Positions 51,161 through 60,691 of a stretch of DNA of 64,000 nt are shown here, in pieces. The stretch is from Tianweitania sp. UT-5YL-CI-8 (GTDB lineage: Bacteria; Pseudomonadota; Alphaproteobacteria; Rhizobiales; Rhizobiaceae), in contig NZ_JASCRR010000019.1 in assembly GCF_030010215.1 (NCBI RefSeq), positions 1 to 64,000 of the forward strand, read 5' to 3'. Position numbers and translations under genes: made by a program. How positions within the stretch are numbered: position 1 is the first letter of the stretch; the number at the start of each line of letters is the position of its first letter. The notes below the pieces were generated by a model. The model saw only the letters and a list, made by a program, of their open reading frames with translations. It did no database searches and was not told where the DNA came from.

Positions 51161-52987
51161 TTACGCGGCGCCGGCGGTCTTCGACTTCTCGAAACGCTTG
51201 CGCTCGTTCGGGTCGAGATAGAGCTTGCGCAGGCGAATGGTCTTCGGCGTCACCTCGACCAACTCGTCGTCCTGGATCCAGGCCAAAGCGCGCTCCAGCG
51301 TCATGCGGATCGGCGGCGTCAGCTTGACGGCCTCGTCCTTGCCGGCAGCGCGGATGTTTGTCAGCTTCTTGCCCTTGAGCACGTTGACTTCCAGGTCGTT
51401 GTCGCGGCTGTGGATGCCGATGATCATGCCCTGATAGACCTTGACGCCGGGATCGATGACCATCGGGCCGCGATCTTCGAGGTTCCACATGGCGTAGGCG
51501 ACCGACTCACCCTGCTCGTTGGAGATCAGGACGCCATTGGTGCGGCCGGGCAGCTCGCCCTTGTAGGCCTGGTAGGAGTGGAACAGGCGGTTCATCACGG
51601 CCGTGCCGCGCGTATCGGTCAAAAGTTCCGACTGGTAGCCAATCAGGCCGCGCGTCGGCGCGTGGAACACGATGCGCTGGCGGTTGCCGCCCGAAGGACG
51701 CAGTTCGACCATCTCGGCCTTGCGCTCGCTCATCTTCTGCACGACGATGCCGGCATGCTCCTCATCGACGTCGATGACGACTTCTTCGACCGGCTCGAGC
51801 AGCTCGCCGCTTTCGCTTTTCTGCATGACGACGCGCGGACGCGACACGGCAAGCTCGAAGCCCTCGCGACGCATGGTCTCGATCAGAACGGCAAGCTGAA
51901 GCTCGCCGCGGCCCGACACGAAGAACGAATCCTTTTCGGTCGATTCCTCGATCTTCAGCGCGACATTGCCTTCGGCCTCGCGCAGCAGGCGATCGCGGAT
52001 GACGCGGCTGGTGACCTTGTCGCCCTCGGTGCCGGCGAGCGGCGAATCGTTGACGATGAAGGACATGGTGACGGTCGGCGGATCGATCGGCTGCGCATGC
52101 AGCGATTCTGTTACGGCCGGATCGCAGAAAGTGTCGGCGACGGTGCCCTTGGACAGGCCGGCAATGGCGATGATGTCGCCTGCCTGTGCTTCCTCGATAG
52201 GCTGGCGCTCGAGGCCGCGGAAGGCAAGGATCTTGGAGACGCGGCCGGTTTCGACCAGCACGCCGTCATTGTTGAGAACCTTGATCGGCTGGTTCGACTT
52301 CAGCGTACCGGACTCGATGCGTCCGGTGATGATGCGGCCAAGGAAAGGGTTGGCTTCCAAGAGCGTGCCGATCATGCGGAACGGGCCGGGATGAACGGTC
52401 GGCGCCGGAACGTGCTTGACGATCAGGTCGAACAGCGGTGCGAGGCCCTCGTCCTTGGGGCCTTCCGGGTTTTCCGAAACCCAGCCGTCGCGGCCCGAAC
52501 CGTAGAGGATCGGGAAGTCGAGCTGCTCGTCGGTCGCGTCGAGCGCTGCGAACAGGTCGAACACCTCGTTGACGACTTCGACATGGCGGGCATCGGGCCG
52601 GTCGATCTTGTTGATGACGACGATTGGACGGAGGCCGACCTTTAGCGCCTTGCCGACGACGAATTTGGTCTGCGGCATCGGGCCTTCGGCGGCATCGACG
52701 AGAACGATGGCAGAATCCACCATCGACAGGATGCGCTCGACCTCACCGCCGAAATCGGCGTGGCCGGGGGTGTCGACGATGTTGACGCGCCAGTCTTTCC
52801 ACTCGACCGAAGTGGCCTTGGCCAGGATGGTGATGCCGCGTTCCTTTTCCAGGTCGTTGGAGTCCATGGCGCGCTCGGCGACGCGCTGGTTCTCGCGGAA
52901 CGAGCCCGACTGGCGGAGGAGCTGGTCGACCAGGGTCGTCTTGCCATGGTCGACGTGCGCGATGATCGCGATATTGCGGAGATTCAT
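51161..52987 (-). CDS. typA: Ribosome-associated translational GTPase TypA/BipA
   Basis: A 608-residue GTPase of the elongation factor family. Motifs: AHVDHGKTT (10-18), [23 protein letters not shown], and a ribosome-binding C-terminus with [13 protein letters not shown]. BipA aids 50S assembly and growth at low temperature. ATG 52987 is used since [15 protein letters not shown] is the normal start; the open frame extends nine residues further upstream. It is convergent with vapC. Confidence 0.97.
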   Translation of the reverse strand: MNLRNIAIIAHVDHGKTTLVDQLLRQSGSFRENQRVAERAMDSNDLEKERGITILAKATSVEWKDWRVNIVDTPGHADFGGEVERILSMVDSAIVLVDAAEGPMPQTKFVVGKALKVGLRPIVVINKIDRPDARHVEVVNEVFDLFAALDATDEQLDFPILYGSGRDGWVSENPEGPKDEGLAPLFDLIVKHVPAPTVHPGPFRMIGTLLEANPFLGRIITGRIESGTLKSNQPIKVLNNDGVLVETGRVSKILAFRGLERQPIEEAQAGDIIAIAGLSKGTVADTFCDPAVTESLHAQPIDPPTVTMSFIVNDSPLAGTEGDKVTSRVIRDRLLREAEGNVALKIEESTEKDSFFVSGRGELQLAVLIETMRREGFELAVSRPRVVMQKSESGELLEPVEEVVIDVDEEHAGIVVQKMSERKAEMVELRPSGGNRQRIVFHAPTRGLIGYQSELLTDTRGTAVMNRLFHSYQAYKGELPGRTNGVLISNEQGESVAYAMWNLEDRGPMVIDPGVKVYQGMIIGIHSRDNDLEVNVLKGKKLTNIRAAGKDEAVKLTPPIRMTLERALAWIQDDELVEVTPKTIRLRKLYLDPNERKRFEKSKTAGAA

Positions 52988-53112
52988 ACTTGGATCCGGA
53001 AAGGTTGCTGGCACAACCGATCGGCGCGCCGCGTTTCATTTGGGCGGGCTCTTACAGGTTTTTTCGCAAATGCGAAAGGGGCGGCGAGGCGGATCGTGCG
53101 TTTTCCGGACGG

Positions 53113-54090
53113 TCACGGTGTCTCCAGATCGAGCGTATCCCCCCAATCCGACCGTTTTGCCCGCTTGAAAAGCGCGCCTTCGCGGCGGCTGAATCGGCGC
53201 TCATCGGCTTGCCCGGAAGGGAGGCAGAGCTTGAGTTCGACCAATCCGCCGCCGCCGCGCGGCGGTGCCAGCACGCGAGCTTCAGGCGGTGTGGGAACAG
53301 GCTGCCGGGAAAACGTGACGAAACTGTATTTTTCGTCCTCCCAGGGCACCTCGCCCTGCTTGGTCAGCCGATGAATGCGCGAGCGCGCCACGCGGCGCGA
53401 AAAATGGCACCAGTCGGGCTCGATGAGCGGACACGGCGACACATGCGGGCAGGGCGCCACGATGTATCCACCCTGCCCAAGCACGACATCGCGGACGTCG
53501 AGAATGCGTTTCCAACCCGCCGGTGTGCCCGGTTCGATGACGACCAGCACGCCCTCGGTCGCCTGCCACAGGCTTTCGACTAGGCGTGCGCGCCGCTCCG
53601 GCGCGAGCTCGTCGAGCACATAGGCAATGGTGACGAGATCGAAGCGACCGGCGGGCAACTGGTCCTTCACGAGGTCGGCACTGCGCCATGATGCCGTAAG
53701 CGGCGACGCCTTGGCAAGTTCAAACCCGACTGCGCGGATGGCCGGGCTGGCTTCGAGAAGCGTAGCTTCGGCAAGGTCTGGCCAGCAATCGGATGCGGCC
53801 CAGAACGCCGTGCCGGGTCCGGCACCCGCGTCGAGAAGCGTTTCAGGCGCGAAATCCGGCAGCCGCTCGGCGACACTTTCCAGGCTGGCGCGGACGGCCG
53901 CGAAGGTCGCGGGCAGCCGCGTTGCGAGATAGGCGCGGGCATAGAGCGCGTCGGAGATATGCAACCGCCCGTCCCGCGTCTCGGCGCGGTAACGCTGCGA
54001 CAACGTGGCTGCGGCGCGCTGCAAATCAGTGAGCAGCACGCCTTCGAGCGCCGCATCCACCGCCGCTCTCAGGGCTGCGGGAAGCTCCAT
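53113..54090 (-). CDS. Rsm22-family small ribosomal subunit methyltransferase-like protein
   Basis: A 325-residue protein of the Rsm22/METTL17 group. The SAM-binding motif is [15 protein letters not shown], followed by the [11 protein letters not shown] segment. The Cys-rich part, [25 protein letters not shown], may bind an iron-sulfur cluster as in METTL17. Mitochondrial relatives act in small ribosomal subunit assembly. It follows the M3 peptidase by nine bases on the same strand. Confidence 0.9.
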   Translation of the reverse strand: MELPAALRAAVDAALEGVLLTDLQRAAATLSQRYRAETRDGRLHISDALYARAYLATRLPATFAAVRASLESVAERLPDFAPETLLDAGAGPGTAFWAASDCWPDLAEATLLEASPAIRAVGFELAKASPLTASWRSADLVKDQLPAGRFDLVTIAYVLDELAPERRARLVESLWQATEGVLVVIEPGTPAGWKRILDVRDVVLGQGGYIVAPCPHVSPCPLIEPDWCHFSRRVARSRIHRLTKQGEVPWEDEKYSFVTFSRQPVPTPPEARVLAPPRGGGGLVELKLCLPSGQADERRFSRREGALFKRAKRSDWGDTLDLETP

Positions 54091-54099
54091 GGTCCGCCG

Positions 54100-56154
54100 T
54101 CAGACCAGGCCGCGCTTGGCCATCATCGCTTCCGGCGACGGCATCTTGCCACGGAAGGCGGTATAGAGCGTTTCCGGATCGGCGGAGCCGCCGGACGCAT
54201 AGATGTATTTCTGCAGCTTGGCCGCCATTTCGGCGTTGAACGGATCGCCGGTCTCGACGAAGGCTGAGAACGCATCGGCGTCGAGCACCTCCGACCACAT
54301 GTAGGAATAGTAGCCGGCGGAATAGCCGTCTCCGGCGAAGACATGCGAGAAATGCGGCGTACGGTGGCGCATGACGATGGTGTCCGGCATGCCGAGGCTT
54401 TCCAGCGTTTCCCGTTCGAAGGCCAGTGGGCTTTCCGGCGCATCCGGCCGGGCGTGATAGGCCATGTCCATAAGCGCCGAGGCGGTGAATTCGACGGTTG
54501 CGAAACCTGCGCCGAAGGTGCGGGCGGCCACCATCTTATCCATCAACTCCTGCGGCATCGGTTCGCCGGTCTCGTAGTGCAGTGCGTGTTTTTCCAGCAC
54601 TTCCGGCACGGTCAGCCAGTGCTCATAGAGCTGCGAGGGCAGTTCGACGAAATCGCGGCTCACGGATGTGCCGGACAAGGAAGGCCAGGTCACTTCGGTC
54701 AGCATGCCATGCAGGGCGTGGCCGAACTCGTGGAACAGGGTTCTGGCCTCGTCCAGCGACAGAAGTGCCGGCTCGCCTTCGGCCGGCTTGGCGAAGTTCA
54801 TGATGTTGTAGATGATCGGCTTGGAGCCTCGGCCGAGCTTGTAGCCGGATTTCAGCGCGCTCATCCATGCGCCCGAGCGCTTGGAAGGGCGGTTGAAATA
54901 GTCGGCAAGGAAGGTGCCGCGCTCACTGCCATCCGGGTTGAGGATGGCGAAGACGCGGACATCGGGATGCCAGGCCGCGATGCCCGGCTTTTCGACGAAG
55001 CTCACTCCGAAAAGTCGGGTGGCGACGTCGAAACAGGCTTCGATCACCTTGTCGAGTTGCAGGTATGGCTTCAGTTCCGCCTCGTCGAAGGCGTATTTCT
55101 CGGCGCGCAGCTTTTCCTGATAATAGCGCCAATCCCATGCGGCGAGCTTGTCGTTGCTGCCCGCCTGCTGTGCCAGGCGCTGCAGTTCGATTTCGTCCTC
55201 GGCGGCTTTCTCCTTGGCCTTGGTCCAGACTGGATCGAGCAGCGAATGCACGGCCGAGGGCGTCTTGGCCATGGTGTCGTCCAGCTTCAGCGCGGCATAG
55301 CTTTCATAGCCGAGCAACTGGGCTTTTTCCGCGCGCAACCGCAACATATCGGCGACGACATTGCCATTGTCGGTCGCACCGCCATTTTCGCCGCGATGGG
55401 TGAAGGCGTAAAACGCCTTCTCGCGCAGGTCGCGGCGGTCGGAAAACGTGGTGAAGGGCTCATAGATCGAGCGCGACAGGGTAACGGCATATTGCCCCTT
55501 CCGGTCGCGCGATTCAGCCGCCTGCGCCATGGCGCTCTTGAGGAAATCGGGCAGGCCGGTGAGATCGGATTCGTCCAGAAACAGCACCCATTCCTTTTCG
55601 TCGCCCAGCACGTTCTGCCCGAAAGTGGTGCCGAGCATGGACAGGTCTTCATTAATCGAAGCCAGCCGCTTCTTGCCCTCGGCATCGAGCTTCGCGCCGG
55701 ATTTGACAAAACCTTTCCAGCTCTTTTCCAGAACCCGCAGCGTCTCGGAGTCGAGGTCGAGTGTTTCGCGGCGCTGGTAGAGATCATCGATGCGCGTAAA
55801 CAGCTTGGGATTCATCGAAATGGCGGAGAAATGCCGCGACATCTTCGGCGAAATCTCACGCTCGATCTTCTGGATCGCATCGTTGGTATGAGCGCCGGCG
55901 CGGCACCAGAAGATCGACGACACATGGTTCAGCGGCTCGCCGCAAAGCTCCAGTGCTTCGAGCGTATTGGCAATGGTGGCGGGCTCGAGATTATCGGCAA
56001 TCGCCGATATGTCGGCCTCGTGCGCGGCCAGTGCCGCATCGAACACCGGCGAAAAGTCCTCGTCCCGGATCCTGGTAAAGTCGGGCAGCCCGAACGGACC
56101 GGTCCAGTGTGTCAACGGATGAGTGAAAAGGTCAGGAGCGGATGAGACGGACAT
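54100..56154 (-). CDS. M3-family oligopeptidase (Dcp/OpdA type)
   Basis: A 684-residue cytoplasmic zinc metallopeptidase. The HEFGH motif is at 475-479 (LFHEFGHALHG), with the third ligand Glu downstream. It degrades short peptides, including cleaved signal peptides. ATG 56154 is chosen because MSVSSAPDLFTHPLTHW begins family similarity and GGGA precedes it; the open frame extends 21 residues upstream. It is divergent from the marR gene. Confidence 0.93.
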   Translation of the reverse strand: MSVSSAPDLFTHPLTHWTGPFGLPDFTRIRDEDFSPVFDAALAAHEADISAIADNLEPATIANTLEALELCGEPLNHVSSIFWCRAGAHTNDAIQKIEREISPKMSRHFSAISMNPKLFTRIDDLYQRRETLDLDSETLRVLEKSWKGFVKSGAKLDAEGKKRLASINEDLSMLGTTFGQNVLGDEKEWVLFLDESDLTGLPDFLKSAMAQAAESRDRKGQYAVTLSRSIYEPFTTFSDRRDLREKAFYAFTHRGENGGATDNGNVVADMLRLRAEKAQLLGYESYAALKLDDTMAKTPSAVHSLLDPVWTKAKEKAAEDEIELQRLAQQAGSNDKLAAWDWRYYQEKLRAEKYAFDEAELKPYLQLDKVIEACFDVATRLFGVSFVEKPGIAAWHPDVRVFAILNPDGSERGTFLADYFNRPSKRSGAWMSALKSGYKLGRGSKPIIYNIMNFAKPAEGEPALLSLDEARTLFHEFGHALHGMLTEVTWPSLSGTSVSRDFVELPSQLYEHWLTVPEVLEKHALHYETGEPMPQELMDKMVAARTFGAGFATVEFTASALMDMAYHARPDAPESPLAFERETLESLGMPDTIVMRHRTPHFSHVFAGDGYSAGYYSYMWSEVLDADAFSAFVETGDPFNAEMAAKLQKYIYASGGSADPETLYTAFRGKMPSPEAMMAKRGLV

Positions 56155-56245
56155 GAAGATTCCCGGCGGCAATGTGATCGGTCCAGCCGATGTAAGCGCC
56201 CGGCGGGCTTGGTGCAACAGCGTTGACTTGATGACGTCGAGATAC

Positions 56246-56258
56246 TAAGTAGCGCTTA
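56246..56258. promoter_or_regulatory. Candidate MarR operator
   Basis: TAAG-N5-CTTA, a short inverted repeat, lies a few bases before the marR start in the gap shared with the M3 peptidase. Autoregulation by a MarR protein is common, but the motif is short. Confidence 0.3.
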
Positions 56259-56264
56259 TTATCA

Positions 56265-56759
56265 GTGAACGTGATCAAAATGAAATTTCATATCGACCCC
56301 GATAGTTTTGGGTTTCTCGTCAACGACGTCGCGCGGCTGTCCCGTCTCGAAATGGATCGACGCATCGACGAGGCTGGCCTCGGTTTCACCACCGGAGAGG
56401 GCCGTACGCTGATTCACATCAAACGTGCCGGCCCCGTGCGTCAGAACGTGCTGGCCGAGCGGCTGGGCGTCGAAGCCATGACTTGCTCGACCACGCTCGA
56501 CAGACTGGAAGCCAAGGGCTTCATCGAACGCAAGCCCGACCCGACCGACCGGCGTGCCAAACTGGTGGTGCTGACGGCAGCGGGCGAGGACGTGATCGAA
56601 CGCGTCGGACCGATCGGCGCGACCATCCGCGAGGACGCAGCACTTGGTCTGACGCCTGCCGAATGGGAAACCTTCCTGGGTACGCTGCGGCATGTCCGGT
56701 CCACTCTGACGAGCATCCGCGAGCGCGCGCAGGCACATTCCCGGGAGGATGCGGCATGA
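56265..56759 (+). CDS. MarR family transcriptional regulator
   Basis: A 164-residue winged-helix regulator. The DNA-binding part includes VRQNVLAERLGVEAMTCSTTLDRLEAKGFIERKPDPTDRR, the classical MarR recognition helix and wing. The start is GTG 56265, with ATG 56280 as an alternative. The stop overlaps the start of the MFS gene (ATGA), so it likely controls it. The ligand is unknown. Confidence 0.9.
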   Translation: MNVIKMKFHIDPDSFGFLVNDVARLSRLEMDRRIDEAGLGFTTGEGRTLIHIKRAGPVRQNVLAERLGVEAMTCSTTLDRLEAKGFIERKPDPTDRRAKLVVLTAAGEDVIERVGPIGATIREDAALGLTPAEWETFLGTLRHVRSTLTSIRERAQAHSREDAA

Positions 56760-58009
56760 ATATGCATCCCACCGAGGTTGCCAAGGCAGCGACCGCGCCT
56801 GCCCCCGTCATGTCGGAGCGTCGGGTCGCTTTGCTCGGCGCGCTGCTTGTCGCCGTGGGACCGTTTTCGATGTCGCTTTACACGCCGGCCATGCCGGAGA
56901 TCGTCCAGTATTTCGGCACGACAGATGCGGCGGTGCGGACGTCGCTATCCCTGTTCTTTGCCGGCTTCGCAGTTGCCCAGCTCATCTGCGGGCCGCTTTC
57001 GGACGGACTAGGGCGCAGGCCGATAACGGTCGCCTTTATGCTGATCTACGCCGCGGCCAGCATCATGGCTGTCTTTGCCGAAAGCATCGAAACGCTGGTC
57101 GCGGCACGCTTTCTCCAGGGCATCGGCGCAGCGGTCGGTGTCGCCATGTCACGCGCCATTGTCCGCGATCTGTTTGCCAATGAGCAATCCGCGCGCATTC
57201 TCAACATCATCGGCATGATCCTTGCCATCGGGCCGGCAACGGCGCCGATCATCGGCGGTCTGACGATGGAGTTCTTCGGCTGGCATGCGATTTTCCTCGT
57301 CATGGCGGGTGCGGGATTGACCATCGCCGCGATGGCGATTTTCGCCATGAAGGAGACAGTCGCTCGCGATCTTTCGCGCATCGAGCCGCGCGCACTTATC
57401 GCGACCTATAGACAATTGCTTGGCGATAAGCATTTCATCACGGCGAGTATGACCAACGCCACCACCAGCGGCGTGCTCTACTCGGTCGCGACGGTGCTGC
57501 CGTTCATCCTGATTCAGCAGGTCGGCCTCACCGCGGGAACCTTCGGACTTGTCATGCTGATCCAGTCCGCTTCGTATCTCGCCGGCTCGGTTGCCCTTCG
57601 CTTCCTGATGCCGCGCTTCGGTGCATTCCGCCTCGTGCCGGTCGGACTTGGTCTCGTCGGGCTGGCTTCGCTTCTTATGTTGACGCTGCTGCGGCTCTAT
57701 GAGCCGAGCGTTCCCTTTGTTATGGGGCCGTTGGGCCTGTTCACGTTCGGCCTCGCCATGGTCACACCGGCGGCCTCCACGGCTGCCATGCAACCCTTCG
57801 GGCGCAATGCCGGTGCGGCGTCGGCCCTGCTGGGCTTCATGCAGATGGGGACGGGCCTTATCGGTGGCGTGATCATGACGCTGATGGGTGACCCTGTGCA
57901 TGCGATGGCGACCGTCATCCCCTTTCTTGGAGCCTGTGCTGTTGTGTCCTGGATGTTCTGGCTCAGGCTTGACCGCAAATCGCCGAAGCCGCTGTCTCAA
58001 AGGCCTTAG
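56756..58009 (+). CDS. Bcr/CflA family multidrug efflux MFS transporter
   Basis: A 417-residue 12-helix drug/H+ antiporter. The helix 1 and 2 region SLYTPAMPEIVQYFGTTDAAVRTSLSLFFAGFA and the loop GPLSDGLGRRPITV are typical of Bcr/CflA. GGAGG precedes ATG 56756. It overlaps the marR stop by four bases. Substrates may be antibiotics or plant compounds; none is indicated by sequence. Confidence 0.92.
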   Translation: MNMHPTEVAKAATAPAPVMSERRVALLGALLVAVGPFSMSLYTPAMPEIVQYFGTTDAAVRTSLSLFFAGFAVAQLICGPLSDGLGRRPITVAFMLIYAAASIMAVFAESIETLVAARFLQGIGAAVGVAMSRAIVRDLFANEQSARILNIIGMILAIGPATAPIIGGLTMEFFGWHAIFLVMAGAGLTIAAMAIFAMKETVARDLSRIEPRALIATYRQLLGDKHFITASMTNATTSGVLYSVATVLPFILIQQVGLTAGTFGLVMLIQSASYLAGSVALRFLMPRFGAFRLVPVGLGLVGLASLLMLTLLRLYEPSVPFVMGPLGLFTFGLAMVTPAASTAAMQPFGRNAGAASALLGFMQMGTGLIGGVIMTLMGDPVHAMATVIPFLGACAVVSWMFWLRLDRKSPKPLSQRP

Positions 58010-58012
58010 CGC

Positions 58013-58771
58013 CTACACCCATATCGCTACGGGAATGCCATGGGCATCCCCACCCGGCGGGGATGGGAAACTTTGTGTCTCGCCGCGCCGGTGACGCTCG
58101 GCGATCAGCAGCATGGCGCAGGCATCGAGAAAATCGTCGTCTCTGGCACCGCGTGGCGGCTTGGCCCGAAGAAACGAGGCGTCATAGCCGCAGCGCTCCA
58201 GAAGCTCGCGGCGCTCCTCCATGCCGGGCGGATTGATTCGGCCTTTCCCCTTCTTGGGCAGCGCCATGGCTTTTTCGTCATTCAGCCGCCAGAACGCCAC
58301 CTCCGGATGGGATTCGATGACCCTCGTCCGCAGATCTGGACGCTCGATGAGCAAGGCGTCGATCTCGCGGATCTTGGAAAAGATACCGTAGGCCTGGATC
58401 GAAACGCCTCGGGGCGGATCGGACAGGCCGAGCGCGACCGCGCTCGCTTTGGTGTGCCCGGCATACCAGGCTTCGAGGTCCGTGAAGGGAGCGGTATCCG
58501 CATAGACGGCCGCGCGGGCAGGAATCGAAAAGACACTCGACTGACGCTGGCCCAGTAAAGGCCGGACCAGCGCCTCCGGTCCGCGACCTCCGCGCGCGGA
58601 AAACGCCGGCAGCCCGATGGGCATATCAACCGCAATCACCGCATCGCCGGGCAGGCTTGCGAGGAGTGCTGAAAAACTTGCGTGGACGACGGCTTCCGCT
58701 GCCGCGTCCGAGGCCGACCGGGTCACCGCGACCCAGCCTGCCTTGCAGCCATCGACACCGGCCGCCGTCAC
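58013..58771 (-). CDS. DUF429 family protein
   Basis: A 252-residue protein of family DUF429, with a predicted RNase H-like fold. Segments AGVDGCKAGWVAV, VIAVDMPIGLP, and ESHPEVAFWRLN with its conserved His/Glu are characteristic. The function is unknown. The GTG start at 58771 lies two bases after the pdxY stop, so it is likely translated with it. Its end faces the MFS gene. Confidence 0.88.
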   Translation of the reverse strand: MTAAGVDGCKAGWVAVTRSASDAAAEAVVHASFSALLASLPGDAVIAVDMPIGLPAFSARGGRGPEALVRPLLGQRQSSVFSIPARAAVYADTAPFTDLEAWYAGHTKASAVALGLSDPPRGVSIQAYGIFSKIREIDALLIERPDLRTRVIESHPEVAFWRLNDEKAMALPKKGKGRINPPGMEERRELLERCGYDASFLRAKPPRGARDDDFLDACAMLLIAERHRRGETQSFPSPPGGDAHGIPVAIWV

Positions 58772-58773
58772 GA

Positions 58774-59661
58774 TCAGGCGCGTCGGTCGCGGCCGGGATG
58801 GGTGAGGTGGCGCAGATGCACCATCGCCATGGGATGGGATAGGCTCTGCGAGTCGGTTTCGAGCTGCAACTCGTCGCCGCCGCGCTTGGCGGTGCGCGCC
58901 AAAATCTCATAGACGGCTGCCGTGGTGGATTGCAGCGCCTTGAGCGGGGTGTGGCCGGCAAGCAGCCGCGCCAGGAACACTGCGCCGGTGAGGTCGCCCA
59001 GCCCGTTGGGGGGCCGGTCGATGATCCGGTGTTCGGCAAGCAGCGCCTGAGAGCCGTCGAGGAGGAGATTGCCGGTGCTGCCCGCCATCATTGCCGGCGC
59101 GGACGTCACCAGCATGGTCGAGGGGCCGGCATGAAGCGCCGCCGAGATGACCGACTTGATGTCGTTGAGTTCGGCTCCCGCCAGCCATGCCAGTTCATAG
59201 CGGTTGGGCGTGGCGATGTCGGCAATGGGCAGCAGCACGTCGCGCATCGCCTCGGCCACCTGTAGGGGCACATAGAGCCCGGCCAAATCGCCCATCACCG
59301 GGTCGCAGACATAGAGCGCCTTGGGATTGCGCTTCTTCACCGCGCAGACCAGGGAGGCAACCGCATCAGCCTGGGCGGCATCGCCGAGATAGCCGGACAG
59401 CACGCCGGCCACCTCGCCGAGCCATGGGGCGCGTTCGAGATCGCCCATCAGGGCAGCGAACTGGTCGGTCGGCGGCACGATACGGGTCGCCCTGCCATGG
59501 CCGGGATGCCAGGGCAGGATCACCGTGGGCACCGCCCAGACTGGAAAACCAAGTGTTTCGAGCGCGAAGACGGCGGCGCGGTTGCCCACCGACCCCCGCG
59601 CGACATGGCTTGAAATGACGATGACCGCGCGCGGCGTGTCCGTCAGTTCCATTGAACTCAT
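58774..59661 (-). CDS. pdxY: Pyridoxal kinase PdxY
   Basis: A 295-residue ribokinase-fold enzyme that phosphorylates pyridoxal in the vitamin B6 salvage pathway. The N-terminal ISSHVARGSVGNRAAVFALETLG, the central CDPVMGD, TPNRYELAWLAG, and the ATP/anion-hole GLGDLTGAVFLARLL near residue 221 are all present; Gly-Leu-Gly-Asp replaces Gly-Val-Gly-Asp seen in E. coli. It follows the small membrane-protein gene by five bases and precedes DUF429 by two. Confidence 0.93.
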   Translation of the reverse strand: MSSMELTDTPRAVIVISSHVARGSVGNRAAVFALETLGFPVWAVPTVILPWHPGHGRATRIVPPTDQFAALMGDLERAPWLGEVAGVLSGYLGDAAQADAVASLVCAVKKRNPKALYVCDPVMGDLAGLYVPLQVAEAMRDVLLPIADIATPNRYELAWLAGAELNDIKSVISAALHAGPSTMLVTSAPAMMAGSTGNLLLDGSQALLAEHRIIDRPPNGLGDLTGAVFLARLLAGHTPLKALQSTTAAVYEILARTAKRGGDELQLETDSQSLSHPMAMVHLRHLTHPGRDRRA

Positions 59662-59666
59662 GAAAT

Positions 59667-59912
59667 CTATCCGCCTTGCATGATGTAGACGATCAACCAG
59701 CCGACAATGGCTGTTGTGATCAGGAAGCCTAGGATGCGGCCGATGCGGGTCCCCATCTTTTCGATGGGATCGTCGACGCCGTCGGCCGAAAGATGCTTGT
59801 GGAGCCGGTCCGACGTTCTGCCGACAAGCGATGCGCCGCCATCGGTTTCGCGTTCGACGCGTTCGATGATGCGGCGGGCTTCGGCTTTTTCGTCGTCGCG
59901 CGGCTGCGCCAT
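59667..59912 (-). CDS. Small C-tail membrane protein, unknown function
   Basis: An 81-residue protein with a charged N-terminus (MAQPRDDEKAEARRIIERVERET) and a single C-terminal transmembrane helix near 60-78 (GRILGFLITTAIVGWLIVYIM). GAGAG precedes ATG 59912; the longer open frame upstream shows no plausible start. No named family is recognised. It heads a leftward run with pdxY and DUF429 and is divergent from lemA. Confidence 0.7.
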   Translation of the reverse strand: MAQPRDDEKAEARRIIERVERETDGGASLVGRTSDRLHKHLSADGVDDPIEKMGTRIGRILGFLITTAIVGWLIVYIMQGG

Positions 59913-60030
59913 AAAGGGTCTCTCGCGAGGCGAACGCGCCTGGAACACGCTCTGCTCCAATGACGCCAGTTTTCTCTTTGTGTGATTGTGATAATGCTGT
60001 GCCAGTTGCTGATTTGTCGAGGGCTTAAAG

Positions 60031-60666
60031 ATGCGCGCGTCAACCTTCCCGGCTTTTTCCCGCTCCCGCCTGTGGCCGGCGGTCGTGCTGCTCATGCTGG
60101 CGCCGCTGCTGTCTGCCTGTGGCTACAACACCATTCCCACGGCGGAAGAAAATGCCAAGGCGGCATGGAGCGAGGTGCTGAACCAGTATCAGCGCCGCGC
60201 CGACCTGATTCCCAATCTGGTGGAAACCGTCAAAGGATATGCTTCTCATGAAAAAGAGGTGCTGGAGGGCGTGGTCGAGGCGCGCGCCAAGGCAACCCAG
60301 GTGACGGTGACGCCCGAAACGCTGAGCGATCCCAACGCATTCAAGGCCTTCCAGGACAACCAGGCGCAGCTGACCGGCGCCTTGTCGCGGCTGTTGGCTG
60401 TGGTCGAGAACTATCCGGACCTCAAGGCCAATCAGAACTTCCTGGCCCTCCAGGCACAACTCGAAGGCACCGAGAACCGCATCGCCGTCGCCCGTCGCGA
60501 CTATATCGGTGCGGTGCGCGACTACAATCTGACGCTGCGCACCTTCCCGTCGGTGATCTGGGCCAAGCTCTGGTTCACCGATGCCCAGCCCTTCCAGAAC
60601 TTCACCGTCGAGCAGGACAAGATGGACGCGCCGAAGGTCGACTTCGGCACCAAGTCCGGCGGCTGA
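60031..60666 (+). CDS. LemA family lipoprotein
   Basis: A 211-residue LemA protein. The signal peptide ends in Leu-Ser-Ala-Cys with acylated C30, making it a predicted lipoprotein, whereas most LemA proteins have an uncleaved anchor. The LemA signature AAWSEVLNQYQRRADLIPNLVETVKGYASHEKEVLE follows, and AVRDYNLTLRTFPSVIWAKLWF is near the C-terminus. Function is unknown. It is followed by two TPM-domain genes, a common neighbourhood of LemA. Confidence 0.93.
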   Translation: MRASTFPAFSRSRLWPAVVLLMLAPLLSACGYNTIPTAEENAKAAWSEVLNQYQRRADLIPNLVETVKGYASHEKEVLEGVVEARAKATQVTVTPETLSDPNAFKAFQDNQAQLTGALSRLLAVVENYPDLKANQNFLALQAQLEGTENRIAVARRDYIGAVRDYNLTLRTFPSVIWAKLWFTDAQPFQNFTVEQDKMDAPKVDFGTKSGG

Positions 60667-60691
60667 CCTCAGCGGGCACGGTGAGCACGGC

